Of a stretch of DNA of 40,111 bases, positions 23,097-30,998 are shown piece by piece. Each line of letters starts with the position of its first letter. The first letter of the stretch is position 1. The notes beneath the pieces were generated by a model. The model ran no database searches. It was not told the origin of the DNA and was given only the letters and a program-made list of their open reading frames with translations. The position numbers and the translations under genes are program-made. This stretch comes from UBA11710 sp049287025 (GTDB lineage: Bacteria; Patescibacteriota; Patescibacteriia; Magasanikbacterales; UBA922), in assembly GCA_049287025.1 (NCBI GenBank), contig JBAQFA010000053.1, forward strand, positions 1-40,111, given 5' to 3'.

Positions 23097-23711
23097 TTAT
23101 GGTTGTAAAATATCCTCAGTTCTCCCATCAACAGAGATAATAACTTTTTGGACAGTGGAAAATTGTTTAAGTGTCTCCGTGATTTCTGCGATAATAGAAC
23201 CAATCCGGCATGAGCCACCAACTTGATATTCAAGTTCTTTGCTCAAATCAACTCTGGCGACACCATCAACAATACTTAATTTTTGAATTTTGACACCATC
23301 AGGTATGGTAGTAAAATATCCAGCTTTTTTCTCTAATTCTGTTGGCCCCTTAAACAACTCTTCAAGAGCCGCTCGACCAACGGCTGGTGTTTTTATAATT
23401 GATCGTTCGGTTGTAAAGACCTTGGAACAATCAATCATGTTTGGATCAAATATTTTATTGGGAAACGAAACAGAAATAATCATTTTATTCTTTTCAATAG
23501 TACTTGTGGTTATAAGTGTAGATGTGATAATTGTAGAAATTCCACAACCTGTCGTAGGAACAGAAGTCGCTGGTTTGCCATGCTTTATCCATTGTCCATT
23601 TTTACAAAACCAAGAATTTTCAATCGTAGAATATTTTAATGTTAGAAGTGCAATTATAATAATTACAAAAATAATAATTGCACCAATTAAATTTTTTGTA
23701 ATTTTTCTCAT
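23097..23711 (-). CDS. Membrane-anchored GerMN domain protein
   Basis: The protein has 204 residues. One N-terminal helix (about 9-27) anchors it. A linker containing a Cys pair (SWFC and TGC) leads to the GerMN domain (about 75-200). That domain has the family-typical AALEELFKGPTELEKKAGY, a turn at IPDGVKIQKLSIVDGVARVDLSKE and the C-terminal strand QKVIISVDG. In spore formers and actinobacteria such domains sit in envelope assembly proteins; here a cell-surface role is inferred. It is 37 bp before the PsbP-like gene in transcription order. Confidence 0.85.
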   Translation of the reverse strand: MRKITKNLIGAIIIFVIIIIALLTLKYSTIENSWFCKNGQWIKHGKPATSVPTTGCGISTIITSTLITTSTIEKNKMIISVSFPNKIFDPNMIDCSKVFTTERSIIKTPAVGRAALEELFKGPTELEKKAGYFTTIPDGVKIQKLSIVDGVARVDLSKELEYQVGGSCRIGSIIAEITETLKQFSTVQKVIISVDGRTEDILQP

Positions 23712-23733
23712 GTATTTTTTAAAAAATAATTTT

Positions 23734-24414
23734 TTAAATAGAAACTATTAGGGAAATTTTTCTATTTGGATCCATGCTTTTTGTATTGTGATCCCAATCG
23801 GCTGAAGCCTTTTGTAAAGTAGAAAAATAATATTCTTGACCATCGCCACTGTTTGTACCTGGATCATTAACAATAAAGATATTATCTTTAAAACCTCTGA
23901 TTACTAGCATATGATAAGTTGGACCGTCAGCAAAGTATTGTGGACTACCCAAAAGTTTGGCATTGATTGGCAACAAAATGGGATGACCATTAGTAATAGC
24001 TCTTTTTAAATCCTCTTCAGTATAATTCTCAATTTGTTTGATCTTTAAACCAAAAGTGCCTTCTGCCATTTTACTGGTGACATTAGCGCCAGTATCATCA
24101 TTATAACCCAAATTGGATTCTTCCCATTTTTTTAGACTATTGATTGCTTCTTGAACTACCTGGGGAGAAAATTTATTTTCTGTCATACCAGTCAAAAATG
24201 CATAGGCCATAACAACACTAGTCTCTTCACAATCTTCATTTCTACTCCAATTATTAGTTGGAGCCTGAGCGCTAAAAGGCACAGGAAGAATTAAAGTTGA
24301 AGGAATTTTTTTTGGTGTCATTATTTTAAAAATATAAATACTTAATCCTACCAATACAATAACTGCCAGGCCAAAATAAAATTTGTTTATTTTATGGAAT
24401 TTGGTATTCAACAT
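23734..24414 (-). CDS. Membrane-anchored C39-like cysteine peptidase
   Basis: The protein has 226 residues. One N-terminal helix (about 11-30) is followed by an extracytoplasmic C39-like domain (PF13529 type). The candidate catalytic residues are Cys in NEDCEETSV (where many relatives have CGPTS), His in TYHMLVIRGF and Asp in FIVNDPG. VPFSAQAPTNNW at the domain start is diagnostic. Such peptidases cleave cell-wall or secreted peptides. Only 22 bp separate it from the GerMN gene, and it follows the YtxH-like gene by 16 bp, so it is in one operon with them. Confidence 0.87.
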   Translation of the reverse strand: MLNTKFHKINKFYFGLAVIVLVGLSIYIFKIMTPKKIPSTLILPVPFSAQAPTNNWSRNEDCEETSVVMAYAFLTGMTENKFSPQVVQEAINSLKKWEESNLGYNDDTGANVTSKMAEGTFGLKIKQIENYTEEDLKRAITNGHPILLPINAKLLGSPQYFADGPTYHMLVIRGFKDNIFIVNDPGTNSGDGQEYYFSTLQKASADWDHNTKSMDPNRKISLIVSI

Positions 24415-24430
24415 TTTATTGCCTTAATTA

Positions 24431-24772
24431 TTATTTTTTCATTTCTTCTTCATCCTTCTCGGCCAAATATTCTTTTTCCATTTCCTGCCACTTGGCTTGC
24501 AAGGTTTTTATAAGTGATCGTTTGTTATCACTAACAATTACTTGTTTTTTAGCGTATTCTTCCACTATAGTGGTAACCAATTTGTCAAAATTTTCTTTTG
24601 TTACATCTTCCAGTTTATGAAGATCTTTTTTTAATTGTTTGGCTAAAAATTTAAAATCTTTTTCTAATTCTACAGAAAGTTTTTTTCCTTCCTTACTCAT
24701 AATTAATCCTACTGTAGCTCCCACGGCCAATAATCCGCCTAAAATAAGACCTTTTTTAAATTTGTTTTTCAT
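24431..24772 (-). CDS. YtxH-like small membrane protein
   Basis: The protein has 113 residues. The N-terminal GLILGGLLAVGATVGLIMS is a single helix rich in Gly, followed by the KEGKKL turn and a long charged amphipathic helix or coiled coil (about 35-113, many Lys and Glu). This is the layout of YtxH-domain general-stress proteins. It lies 21 bp after the YggT-like gene. Function unknown. Confidence 0.8.
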   Translation of the reverse strand: MKNKFKKGLILGGLLAVGATVGLIMSKEGKKLSVELEKDFKFLAKQLKKDLHKLEDVTKENFDKLVTTIVEEYAKKQVIVSDNKRSLIKTLQAKWQEMEKEYLAEKDEEEMKK

Positions 24773-24793
24773 ATAATATATAAAGATAATGTA

Positions 24794-25138
24794 TTAATTA
24801 AGTTTGCTAGCTGCTTCGGAAACAGAAACCGTTTTTGTCATAAAGAAAAATCTCACAATCCCCCAGCCAATAAGCAAATAAACGATCATGGCCAAAAGAG
24901 TGGTCCATTCAAACAAATTATTATCTAATTTACTCACACTAAAGACACTGGTAAAGGGAATAACCAATGGTTTAGAAACAGTATAAATAAAATTAGTAAA
25001 TCCAGCTCCAGAATAAGCATTAAATAATTTTAATAGAAAACGAAAAGTAAGTAAAACTTCTATTATAACCACCAAATACCAAACAATTTGGGTACCATGA
25101 TACAAAGTTTTTGTACTAGGTGAATTGTGTGAATCCAT
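24794..25138 (-). CDS. YggT-like membrane protein
   Basis: The protein has 114 residues and two pairs of helices. The YggT core is visible: VVIIEVLLTFRFLLKLF, the loop with TVSKPLVIPFTSVF, and a second long helix (TLLAMIVYLLIGWGIVRFFF). YggT proteins are linked to ion and osmotic homeostasis or to cell division in some bacteria, without a defined activity. It lies 23 bp after the lmo0937-like gene in the same direction. Confidence 0.85.
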   Translation of the reverse strand: MDSHNSPSTKTLYHGTQIVWYLVVIIEVLLTFRFLLKLFNAYSGAGFTNFIYTVSKPLVIPFTSVFSVSKLDNNLFEWTTLLAMIVYLLIGWGIVRFFFMTKTVSVSEAASKLN

Positions 25139-25161
25139 ATAATTTATATTAATAATTAATT

Positions 25162-25311
25162 TTACAGCACTTTTTGACCTCTAATCACTTTTACTAGCAC
25201 AACAATAATAGCAATCACCAATAAAACATGAATAAAACCGCCCAAGGTGTAAGAAGTGACCAAACCAAGTAACCATAAAATAATTAAAATGATAGCAATA
25301 GTCCAAAGCAT
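25162..25311 (-). CDS. lmo0937-like small membrane protein, 49 residues
   Basis: The ATG at 25311 begins MLWTIAIILIILWLLGLV, followed by TSYTLGGFIHVLLVIAII and a short basic end (RGQKVL). This is the canonical pattern of the short lmo0937 family (DUF5670-type): two helices and a conserved SYTLGGFIH loop. The family is widespread and often stress-induced in Gram-positive bacteria; the function is unknown. It heads the operon lmo0937-YggT-YtxH-C39 peptidase-GerMN. Confidence 0.85.
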   Translation of the reverse strand: MLWTIAIILIILWLLGLVTSYTLGGFIHVLLVIAIIVVLVKVIRGQKVL

Positions 25312-25359
25312 ATAATTAGATTTAGTTTAATAAATAATAAATAAAAATAATGTATTTCA

Positions 25360-25406
25360 TCACTATAAGATTGGAAAAACTTTTTTCACCCCTCCCATTA
25401 TAGTGA
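25360..25406. repeat. 9-bp perfect inverted repeat upstream of the lmo0937-like gene
   Basis: TCACTATAA at 25360-25368 and TTATAGTGA at 25398-25406 around a 29-base loop. On the minus strand the distal arm also contains a TATAAT -10-like box followed by GGGAGGGG. It may be a hairpin at the start of the operon transcript or an operator. Confidence 0.4.
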
Positions 25407-25432
25407 ATCAATAATTAAATAATTCTGTAGAT

Positions 25433-25487
25433 AGAAAAGGGGCCAAACAGGAAAGAAAAAACCTAAGTTTATTCTAGCCCCCTTTCT
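25433..25487 (-). terminator. Probable terminator after the small acidic gene
   Basis: Complementary arms AGAAAAGGGGC and GCCCCCTTTCT with a bulge and a loop of about 33 bases, 29 bases past the stop at 25516. The T tract on the minus strand is short, so the call is weak. Confidence 0.4.
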
Positions 25488-25515
25488 ATTATTAATATTT
25501 CAGAACGTTTTTGTT

Positions 25516-25686
25516 TTAGTTTTTATCACCCTCAGTTTCTTCGTCACCATCACCATGATCATTGTCCTCTTTCAGAGCCTCACCATCTTTTTTCCCCATT
25601 TCTTCTCCAGCCTTAAAATTTTCTTTATCATCTGTTCCTTTGTCGTCTTTATCACCGCCATTATTATTATTTGTTGTGTAAGTCAT
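25516..25686 (-). CDS. Small highly charged acidic protein, 56 residues
   Basis: The ATG at 25686 begins MTYTTNNNNGGDKDD. The rest is Asp/Glu/Lys/Gly with no hydrophobic stretch (EEMGKKDGEALKEDNDHGDG), so it is predicted to be soluble and disordered. The repeated Gly-Glu-Lys texture resembles hydrophilin or KGG-type stress peptides, but no exact family motif is seen. It is followed by a hairpin and lies in the same direction as arsR. Function unknown. Confidence 0.55.
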   Translation of the reverse strand: MTYTTNNNNGGDKDDKGTDDKENFKAGEEMGKKDGEALKEDNDHGDGDEETEGDKN

Positions 25687-25768
25687 AAAATTATATATTA
25701 TAAATTAATTTTAATTCTTTCTTTGCAATTGTTTCAATTGCCCAGATTGCTATACAATCTACTTTTCA

Positions 25769-25915
25769 CTATCCTAGATGCTCTAGGTAAGAAGTAGAAT
25801 TTTTAAGAATAAAAAAGAAAAAATTATTTTGGTAGTTAAAAATATTAGAGACAACAAACCCTCTTTCATCTTCAATAATTGCAATGGGTGGTAGAGGTTT
25901 ACTTTTTATTTCCAT
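25769..25915 (-). CDS. Doubtful small ORF, 48 residues
   Basis: This ATG-started frame begins MEIKSKPLPPIAIIEDERG and ends in a hydrophobic, Phe-rich stretch. It lies 62 bp after arsR in the same direction and could be the next gene. The first 25 residues look protein-like, but the second half (NNFFFFILKNS) may only reflect A/T-rich DNA. I list it as a possibility. The bases 25687-25768 show nothing. Confidence 0.25.
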   Translation of the reverse strand: MEIKSKPLPPIAIIEDERGFVVSNIFNYQNNFFFFILKNSTSYLEHLG

Positions 25916-25977
25916 ATAATTAATTATTTGTCCCGAGGAATTTGACATATCAAGATTGTGTAGATTATTTAAAAATT

Positions 25978-26316
25978 TTATTTAATCCTTGATTTATAGG
26001 CTTGTTTAATTGTTTTAAGAATTGCTGGGACAAAGGGATTGTCCTGTTTAATTTTAGGAAAAACTTTTTTGCCATCTCTTACTTTTTGCAGTAGATTCGC
26101 CTGAACTAAAATTTTGATATGTTGTGATGCTAAAGGAAGAGAGATATCCAGAATCTGAGCAATCGTACTCACGGAAAGTTTTGGCTGTTCAACCAAAATA
26201 CGAAAAATTCTATAACGATTTACATCACTCAATACCTTAAATGTGGCAGCCATACTTTTGTCGGTTTCACCAAGAATTTGACGATTGGCCTGAATTTCTT
26301 TTTTACTGAGCATCAT
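25978..26316 (-). CDS. ArsR-family winged-helix transcriptional regulator
   Basis: The protein has 112 residues. The winged helix covers about 22-95: FKVLSDVNRYRIFRIL (helix 1), LSVSTIAQILDISLPLASQHIKIL (helix-turn-helix) and NLLQKVRDGKKVFPKI (wing). The usual metal-binding Cys motif (ELCVCDL) is absent, so it is not a classic arsenic or heavy-metal sensor. ArsR proteins of this type often sit next to AHSA1/SRPBCC genes; here an SRPBCC gene at 31891 shares an upstream element with arsR. Inverted TAGTTAA/TTAACTA arms upstream may be the autoregulatory operator. Confidence 0.9.
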   Translation of the reverse strand: MMLSKKEIQANRQILGETDKSMAATFKVLSDVNRYRIFRILVEQPKLSVSTIAQILDISLPLASQHIKILVQANLLQKVRDGKKVFPKIKQDNPFVPAILKTIKQAYKSRIK

Positions 26317-26331
26317 ATGATTTTAATTAAA

Positions 26332-26361
26332 TAGTTAATTAATTAAATAATTGTTTAACTA
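26332..26361. promoter_or_regulatory. Candidate ArsR operator
   Basis: Inverted arms TAGTTAA (26332-26338) and TTAACTA (26355-26361), centre to centre 23 bp, 16 bp upstream of the arsR ATG. The central part is itself palindromic (TTAATTAATTAA). The size suits a dimeric winged-helix repressor; AT-richness makes this uncertain. Confidence 0.4.
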
Positions 26362-26441
26362 CTTAAGTATCTGCTCTATTGTATGGCATGTCAATAGCCT
26401 ATACCATATTGAGGTGCACAAAGGGTGTATATCTATTAATC

Positions 26442-26477
26442 TAATATACATGGGTTTTATTAAGAAAGTATTAATTT
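26442..26477. promoter_or_regulatory. Upstream element shared with the SRPBCC operon (arsR copy)
   Basis: Plus-strand TAATATACAT at 26442-26451, then, 7 bases on, ATTAAGAAAGTATTAATTT at 26459-26477. The same two blocks recur at 32350-32380 with one mismatch. On the minus strand, toward arsR, this reads TTAATA-N5-TTAATA followed by ATGTATATTA, which may include an extended -10. Confidence 0.5.
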
Positions 26478-26490
26478 TATGCAAAAAAAA

Positions 26491-26516
26491 ATAATCCTAT
26501 AATTAAACAGGATTAT
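26491..26516 (-). terminator. Terminator after the GH9 gene
   Basis: Perfect 8-bp stem ATAATCCT / AGGATTAT with a 10-base loop, followed on the minus strand by about nine T. It lies 20 bases past the stop at 26536. Confidence 0.85.
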
Positions 26517-26535
26517 TAAAAAAAATAAATATTTA

Positions 26536-29500
26536 TCAAAGCACTCCCCCATTCAGTGGATAACTATTTGGCTCAATACTCTGGACATTGGTTTCATTTT
26601 CCGATGAAATCGCAAATAAAAATCCATAACCAAGTGAAGTATAAGCCATATCTTGCCAAACAGTAAATTCATTCATATCTGCCATCCGACTCCAAGGAGT
26701 ATATTGGCGCAGTCCAGGAATATTTTTTGGTGTCGGATAATAATTATTGTAAACCAAACACATCCAAGCATCAGCTGGCGTACAATCGTTATCATAATCT
26801 TGGGCATGTGGACCATAAATTGGCAGTCCTGGTACCGGCTTGGTTTGATTGTCGTACATAGAATTTAGATGCAGAGGAAATTCCGGATTTAAAATTCCTA
26901 AACCAGTAATCCAAGACAAACCTAGAGGATTTTCACCTAGTTGGTAGTCAGCGTTTAGAGAAATTGCATCAATGTATTTTTGCTCCGGACTAAAATAATA
27001 AGCCATAGCTGTACCGACAATATTTCTCATTGGATTTGAACCAGCACCCCAGGCAATCGCATAATTAAAATTTGTAGAATTTTTATAATTATTCTCAGCC
27101 AACTTTTCCAATTCTTCATCCCCAATATTTACAATTCTATCCTGAACTTCAGTTTGAAAGACTGCATCAACATTTGTACCAGTAGCATTGGCATAACCCC
27201 AAAAAGAATAGACATTGGTTGACCAAGTTGGCCCCCGATATGTTGGATATAAGGCTTTAAAAATATCTTGATATTGGATTTCGTCTGTCAGAGCAAATAA
27301 TTCACCCGCGGCATACATTTTTTCTCTTTCCAATTCATTTAGTTTATCCTCTTCACTACGATCAACTGGCGCAGTTGTCCCCAAGCTAGTCTGTGCCTCT
27401 GCCCAATCCCAAGCTAATAATGCTTCAGCCCTTAATTCAGTTGCTTTTACCACTCCAGCTGGGTAATTAGCCAAAATTCGTGCCATATGAGCCGCTGCAC
27501 CAGCAAACTTGTATGATGTCCATCTATTGGGCGCATAGGTCCAATATGGCAATGTATCACCCTCACAAGTAGATGCCCCAGGATGAGCGTAACTTTCTAC
27601 CCCGGCTCTTACTCCCCCATCTGATTCTTGGAGATTTTCCCATAATTTTAACCCCCACAGAGCTTCGTCCAATACATCGGGAATATCATTGCCACTTTCT
27701 GGCAAATTTAGTTGATTATCAATAAATTTATCAGGAAACATTTCTTGTAAAGTTATTAAATCTTCTACAATTATCAAATGCATGGGTCGCAAATCAAAAT
27801 CTCCGGCATCAAACCAACCGCCACTTATTTCCATTGGATTATCTTTGGGTGTATCCTCAGCAAATTTTTCACCAAAATTTTCTAGTACATCAGTTTTATA
27901 AACTTGGTTCATACACATAAGATGATCCCAATAAGTATAATTGGAATCCAAAGCTGTCCCAGCCCGTTGATGATACAAACCACGAATGGCAGTATAAAAA
28001 GTCTCAAAAGCCGTGTCTTCGCCGACTCTAAAAATAAATGACCGACCCACACCATCAACTTCTAGATAATATTTTCCTTCAGATAAATCACTTAAGTCTA
28101 ACTGATGTAAATTTTCTCCACTCAAACTATCTAGACCTAAATTTTCTGATGTACCAGTTTTTACAATTTGTTTTGTATTAGCATTATAAACTGTAAAATT
28201 TAATTGATTGGACAAAGTAAGAGCCCCACCCGTGCCAAGCCAGTAGCCCACATAAGCATAACGTTCTTCTGAAACAGAAGAATAACCATGCTGATTAATT
28301 TTTATCGCCTTGACCGCTTGTAAACCTTTTCCTGGAATCAAATTCCATGAAGAAAAATTTTCATTAGAAAAAGTACCATCAGTTCCATCATAAATATATT
28401 TATTACCGGTTGAACTAACCAGACTGACAACATAATTTTCATCATTATCCAATTCGGTTGGTAAAGTTAAGTACAAAGTATTACGCATAACTACATCAGC
28501 TTGGTCTTGACCATTATAGTCCCTATCGTCAGCGTCTAAGACAGTAGTATATCGATTAATTTGTGTAGGATGTGTTGAACTAGCAAAATCCAAATCAGTG
28601 TTAGAAGCTATATTCCAATTGTTTATATTAGTGACAAAACTTAAATCAACTTCTCCATCCAAAATTATTTCAATTATTTTATTAGTAATCAAACCAATAG
28701 AATTATCTGTCACTTCAAAAATAACCGGATCATCAGCTGGATCATCGGGGATAACTGGATCATCATGATGTGAACCGCCACCTCCGCCACCACCGCCGCC
28801 TCCCCCACCACCGCCAGATGATGATTCATTGTCATCTTCAACAACAATTGGCTTGGTAGTAGTTGGTACTAAAATATTATTTACTATTTCTGGCACCATT
28901 GGTTCACTATCTGGATACACTTCCGAATCATTTATAGTCAGTATTCTGTCCCAGCGATATTGCAATTTTTTAAAAGCAATTTCATCTTTTATATGACTCT
29001 TTACCAAAACTCCTGTCTGATTATATTCCAAACGATAAACTTTATTACTATTTTTATATTTTATAATTGTAAACTCGGGATGGTGACTAGTATAAGTAAT
29101 TTCGCTGGCCTCAGTATATTTATTTAATAAATCAGTATCTACATCTTCTATCCAATCCCAAGGATATAACAAAGTATTAAAAACCGTTTCCGATTTTATC
29201 CAATATTTTTTATTGTTTAATAATAAATATACTTTTGGATCAGATGGAATTTTTACCAGAGCGCCATATTTGGGATCATATTTTGGACCCCAAGGCATAA
29301 AGCCTAGTTTGTCATTGGCTATTTTATTTAAAATATTATCTGTGGTTATTTTTACGTCAGAAAAAGAATTGAAATAAGTATAAAAAATAATAGAACTTTT
29401 GAAAGGTCGTTTGGTACATTCGGGTGTAATATAATAAATCGCATTGCTAATATTGGTTTTATAAGCTTGTTTTGTAGTCAAAGCACAAGATACAGCCGAA

Positions 29501-29589
29501 GTAGTGCTAGGTAAATAAAATATGGATACAAAAACCAAAGCAACAATTATAATAGATATTTTTGTCTTATTAAAAATTGGATAATTCAT
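26536..29589 (-). CDS. Large secreted glycoside hydrolase family 9 (cellulase-like) protein
   Basis: The protein has 1017 residues. The signal peptide (1-32) ends near TTSAVS. Residues about 45-235 hold two related units with KVYLLLNNKKYWIKS and PWDWI, a repeat I have seen in secreted CPR proteins. A Gly14/His linker (about 258-276) follows, then an Ig-like domain (about 290-400) and a second beta domain typical of the GH9 N-terminus (about 420-520). The catalytic GH9 part (about 530-1017) has GGWFDAGDFDL (nucleophile-activating Asp pair, near 594-597), IPDVLDEALWGL and near the end NEFTVWQDMA, which supplies the acid Glu. It should hydrolyse beta-1,4-glucans outside the cell. The ATG at 29589 lies 8 bases after a -10 box, so the mRNA may be leaderless. 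Confidence 0.9.
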   Translation of the reverse strand: MNYPIFNKTKISIIIVALVFVSIFYLPSTTSAVSCALTTKQAYKTNISNAIYYITPECTKRPFKSSIIFYTYFNSFSDVKITTDNILNKIANDKLGFMPWGPKYDPKYGALVKIPSDPKVYLLLNNKKYWIKSETVFNTLLYPWDWIEDVDTDLLNKYTEASEITYTSHHPEFTIIKYKNSNKVYRLEYNQTGVLVKSHIKDEIAFKKLQYRWDRILTINDSEVYPDSEPMVPEIVNNILVPTTTKPIVVEDDNESSSGGGGGGGGGGGGGGSHHDDPVIPDDPADDPVIFEVTDNSIGLITNKIIEIILDGEVDLSFVTNINNWNIASNTDLDFASSTHPTQINRYTTVLDADDRDYNGQDQADVVMRNTLYLTLPTELDNDENYVVSLVSSTGNKYIYDGTDGTFSNENFSSWNLIPGKGLQAVKAIKINQHGYSSVSEERYAYVGYWLGTGGALTLSNQLNFTVYNANTKQIVKTGTSENLGLDSLSGENLHQLDLSDLSEGKYYLEVDGVGRSFIFRVGEDTAFETFYTAIRGLYHQRAGTALDSNYTYWDHLMCMNQVYKTDVLENFGEKFAEDTPKDNPMEISGGWFDAGDFDLRPMHLIIVEDLITLQEMFPDKFIDNQLNLPESGNDIPDVLDEALWGLKLWENLQESDGGVRAGVESYAHPGASTCEGDTLPYWTYAPNRWTSYKFAGAAAHMARILANYPAGVVKATELRAEALLAWDWAEAQTSLGTTAPVDRSEEDKLNELEREKMYAAGELFALTDEIQYQDIFKALYPTYRGPTWSTNVYSFWGYANATGTNVDAVFQTEVQDRIVNIGDEELEKLAENNYKNSTNFNYAIAWGAGSNPMRNIVGTAMAYYFSPEQKYIDAISLNADYQLGENPLGLSWITGLGILNPEFPLHLNSMYDNQTKPVPGLPIYGPHAQDYDNDCTPADAWMCLVYNNYYPTPKNIPGLRQYTPWSRMADMNEFTVWQDMAYTSLGYGFLFAISSENETNVQSIEPNSYPLNGGVL

Positions 29590-29597
29590 ACTTAATA

Positions 29598-29626
29598 AGT
29601 ATATAATACAAACTTAAACAAGTCAA
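29598..29626 (-). promoter_or_regulatory. Promoter of the GH9 gene, almost leaderless
   Basis: On the minus strand: TTGACT, 17-bp spacer, TATACT; only 8 bases separate the -10 box from the ATG. Confidence 0.7.
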
Positions 29627-29693
29627 TATTTTTTAATACAAAAATACCATCAAAAAGAATGTTATTATATGTTAAGTGTCAGTTGTCAGATGT

Positions 29694-30401
29694 TTACAGC
29701 CAATGTCTCAAAGTATACACCAATTCCTCATTTTGATCAGCTTCTGGTTTTTCTGTTTCACTACCAAAGAGCCATTTTAAATATGATTTATCACTACTAG
29801 CCACTTCAGCAAAAGTTTTTCCTCTATATTTACCAAAATTTATAATATCCAATAAAACTGGCTGGGCATTTAGTTCTAATAATTTATGCAAAACTTCTTC
29901 TTCAGTAGAATAGTTAAATTTGACTTTGACATGATTTTGTAAATAATTAAATAATCCTTCCAAAACTAAAATATCACCTAGAGCATCATGAGCATTGGCT
30001 TCTATTTCCAAATCCAAAAAATATCTTAGATATTGCAAGCTATATTGTTCGCTATCAAGTAAATGCCGAGCGATTCTAAGAGTGTCTAGACTCTGCCCAA
30101 TGGCCACGCCTTCATTTTTTAAGACTTGAATATCAAATGGCGCATTGTGAGCAACTAAAATATTTTCTTTAAGCAAATTAATTAAGTTTGTTTTATATTC
30201 ACTACCCTCAAAAAATGGTTTATTCTCTACCATTTTATTGGTAATATGATGCACAGCCATAGCGCCAAAAGTAATAGGTACTACTGGTTTAAAAAATTCA
30301 TTTATTAATTCACCCGTACTTAAATTTTTGTATGCCAACTGAACCAAACGATTATTTGGATCTTTGTCAGTGGTTTCGGTATCAAGGATTATAATGGACA
30401 T
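29694..30401 (-). CDS. DnaQ-like DEDDh 3'-5' exonuclease with DUF3820-type C-terminus
   Basis: The protein has 235 residues. The exonuclease domain (1-165) shows ExoI IILDTETT (D7, E9), ExoII VAHNAPFDIQ (Asp) and ExoIII NAHDALGD (His and Asp), the four acidic residues and the His of the DEDDh class. The last 60 residues carry FGKYRGKTF and YLKWLFG, a DUF3820-like module often fused to such exonucleases. It should trim DNA or RNA 3' ends, or proofread. It follows the Cys-rich lipoprotein gene by 8 bp. Confidence 0.92.
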   Translation of the reverse strand: MSIIILDTETTDKDPNNRLVQLAYKNLSTGELINEFFKPVVPITFGAMAVHHITNKMVENKPFFEGSEYKTNLINLLKENILVAHNAPFDIQVLKNEGVAIGQSLDTLRIARHLLDSEQYSLQYLRYFLDLEIEANAHDALGDILVLEGLFNYLQNHVKVKFNYSTEEEVLHKLLELNAQPVLLDIINFGKYRGKTFAEVASSDKSYLKWLFGSETEKPEADQNEELVYTLRHWL

Positions 30402-30409
30402 AAAATATT

Positions 30410-30862
30410 TTATTTCTTTAATAAATCACTAGGTAAAACCCATTTACTAATACTCATAGCATTGCAAGCTTGAGCAGCATAACCAGCTTCCTCAGCTGTG
30501 ATTGGTTGTCCACCATAATCATACGACCAAACAATGCTTTCAGACACAGTACCAGGTGTAGCTTGGCAACCACCTAGATCTGAATATGGACAAGAGTCCA
30601 AAGAAAATTTACCATCGGCACAAGACATTTTCATTCTGTCTTCAGTAAAGACTTCACCAATAAAATCAATACAAGTACTCTGACCTTCAATAAAACTACA
30701 ACTGCCACGCACTTTGGCTTCAGTCTTAGTTTCAATTAGTGGTTTTACATCATTTTCATAATTGGTTTCTTCATTTTCAGGCTTTTCACTACAACCACCA
30801 CCAATAAATAAGATTGTTAGCAAAGCCATGAACACAATTTTTGTGTTAGTTAAATTTTTCAT
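30410..30862 (-). CDS. Cys-rich lipoprotein, unknown function
   Basis: The protein has 150 residues. The signal peptide ends in IGGGC (lipobox Cys near residue 24). The mature part has eight or so Cys (GSCSF, STCIDF, KMSCADG, DSCPY, GGCQAT, QACNAM), enough for a disulfide-knotted fold. No known domain is recognised. A neighbouring hypothetical protein at 34591 shares the short Cys-rich style but not the sequence. A promoter lies at 30892-30920. Its outward disulfides would depend on the DsbB at 33145. Confidence 0.7.
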   Translation of the reverse strand: MKNLTNTKIVFMALLTILFIGGGCSEKPENEETNYENDVKPLIETKTEAKVRGSCSFIEGQSTCIDFIGEVFTEDRMKMSCADGKFSLDSCPYSDLGGCQATPGTVSESIVWSYDYGGQPITAEEAGYAAQACNAMSISKWVLPSDLLKK

Positions 30863-30891
30863 AGTATTATATTAGTTAAATTATTAACAGC

Positions 30892-30920
30892 ATTATACCA
30901 CTTTATATAACTTAGTGTAA
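30892..30920 (-). promoter_or_regulatory. Promoter of the Cys-rich lipoprotein/exonuclease pair
   Basis: On the minus strand: TTACAC, 17-bp spacer ending TGG, TATAAT (extended -10); leader about 22 nt. Confidence 0.6.
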
Positions 30921-30924
30921 AATA

Positions 30925-30948
30925 AAAATCGCCTAAAAAAGCGATTTT
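30925..30948 (-). terminator. Terminator after the PhnB-like gene
   Basis: Perfect 8-bp stem AAAATCGC / GCGATTTT, 8-base loop, followed on the minus strand by TTATTTT. It lies 50 bases past the stop at 30999. Confidence 0.75.
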
Positions 30949-30998
30949 CTAAACAAACAAATTTAAAACTAGTTTAAACTTTCTTTGGATCTCCATAA

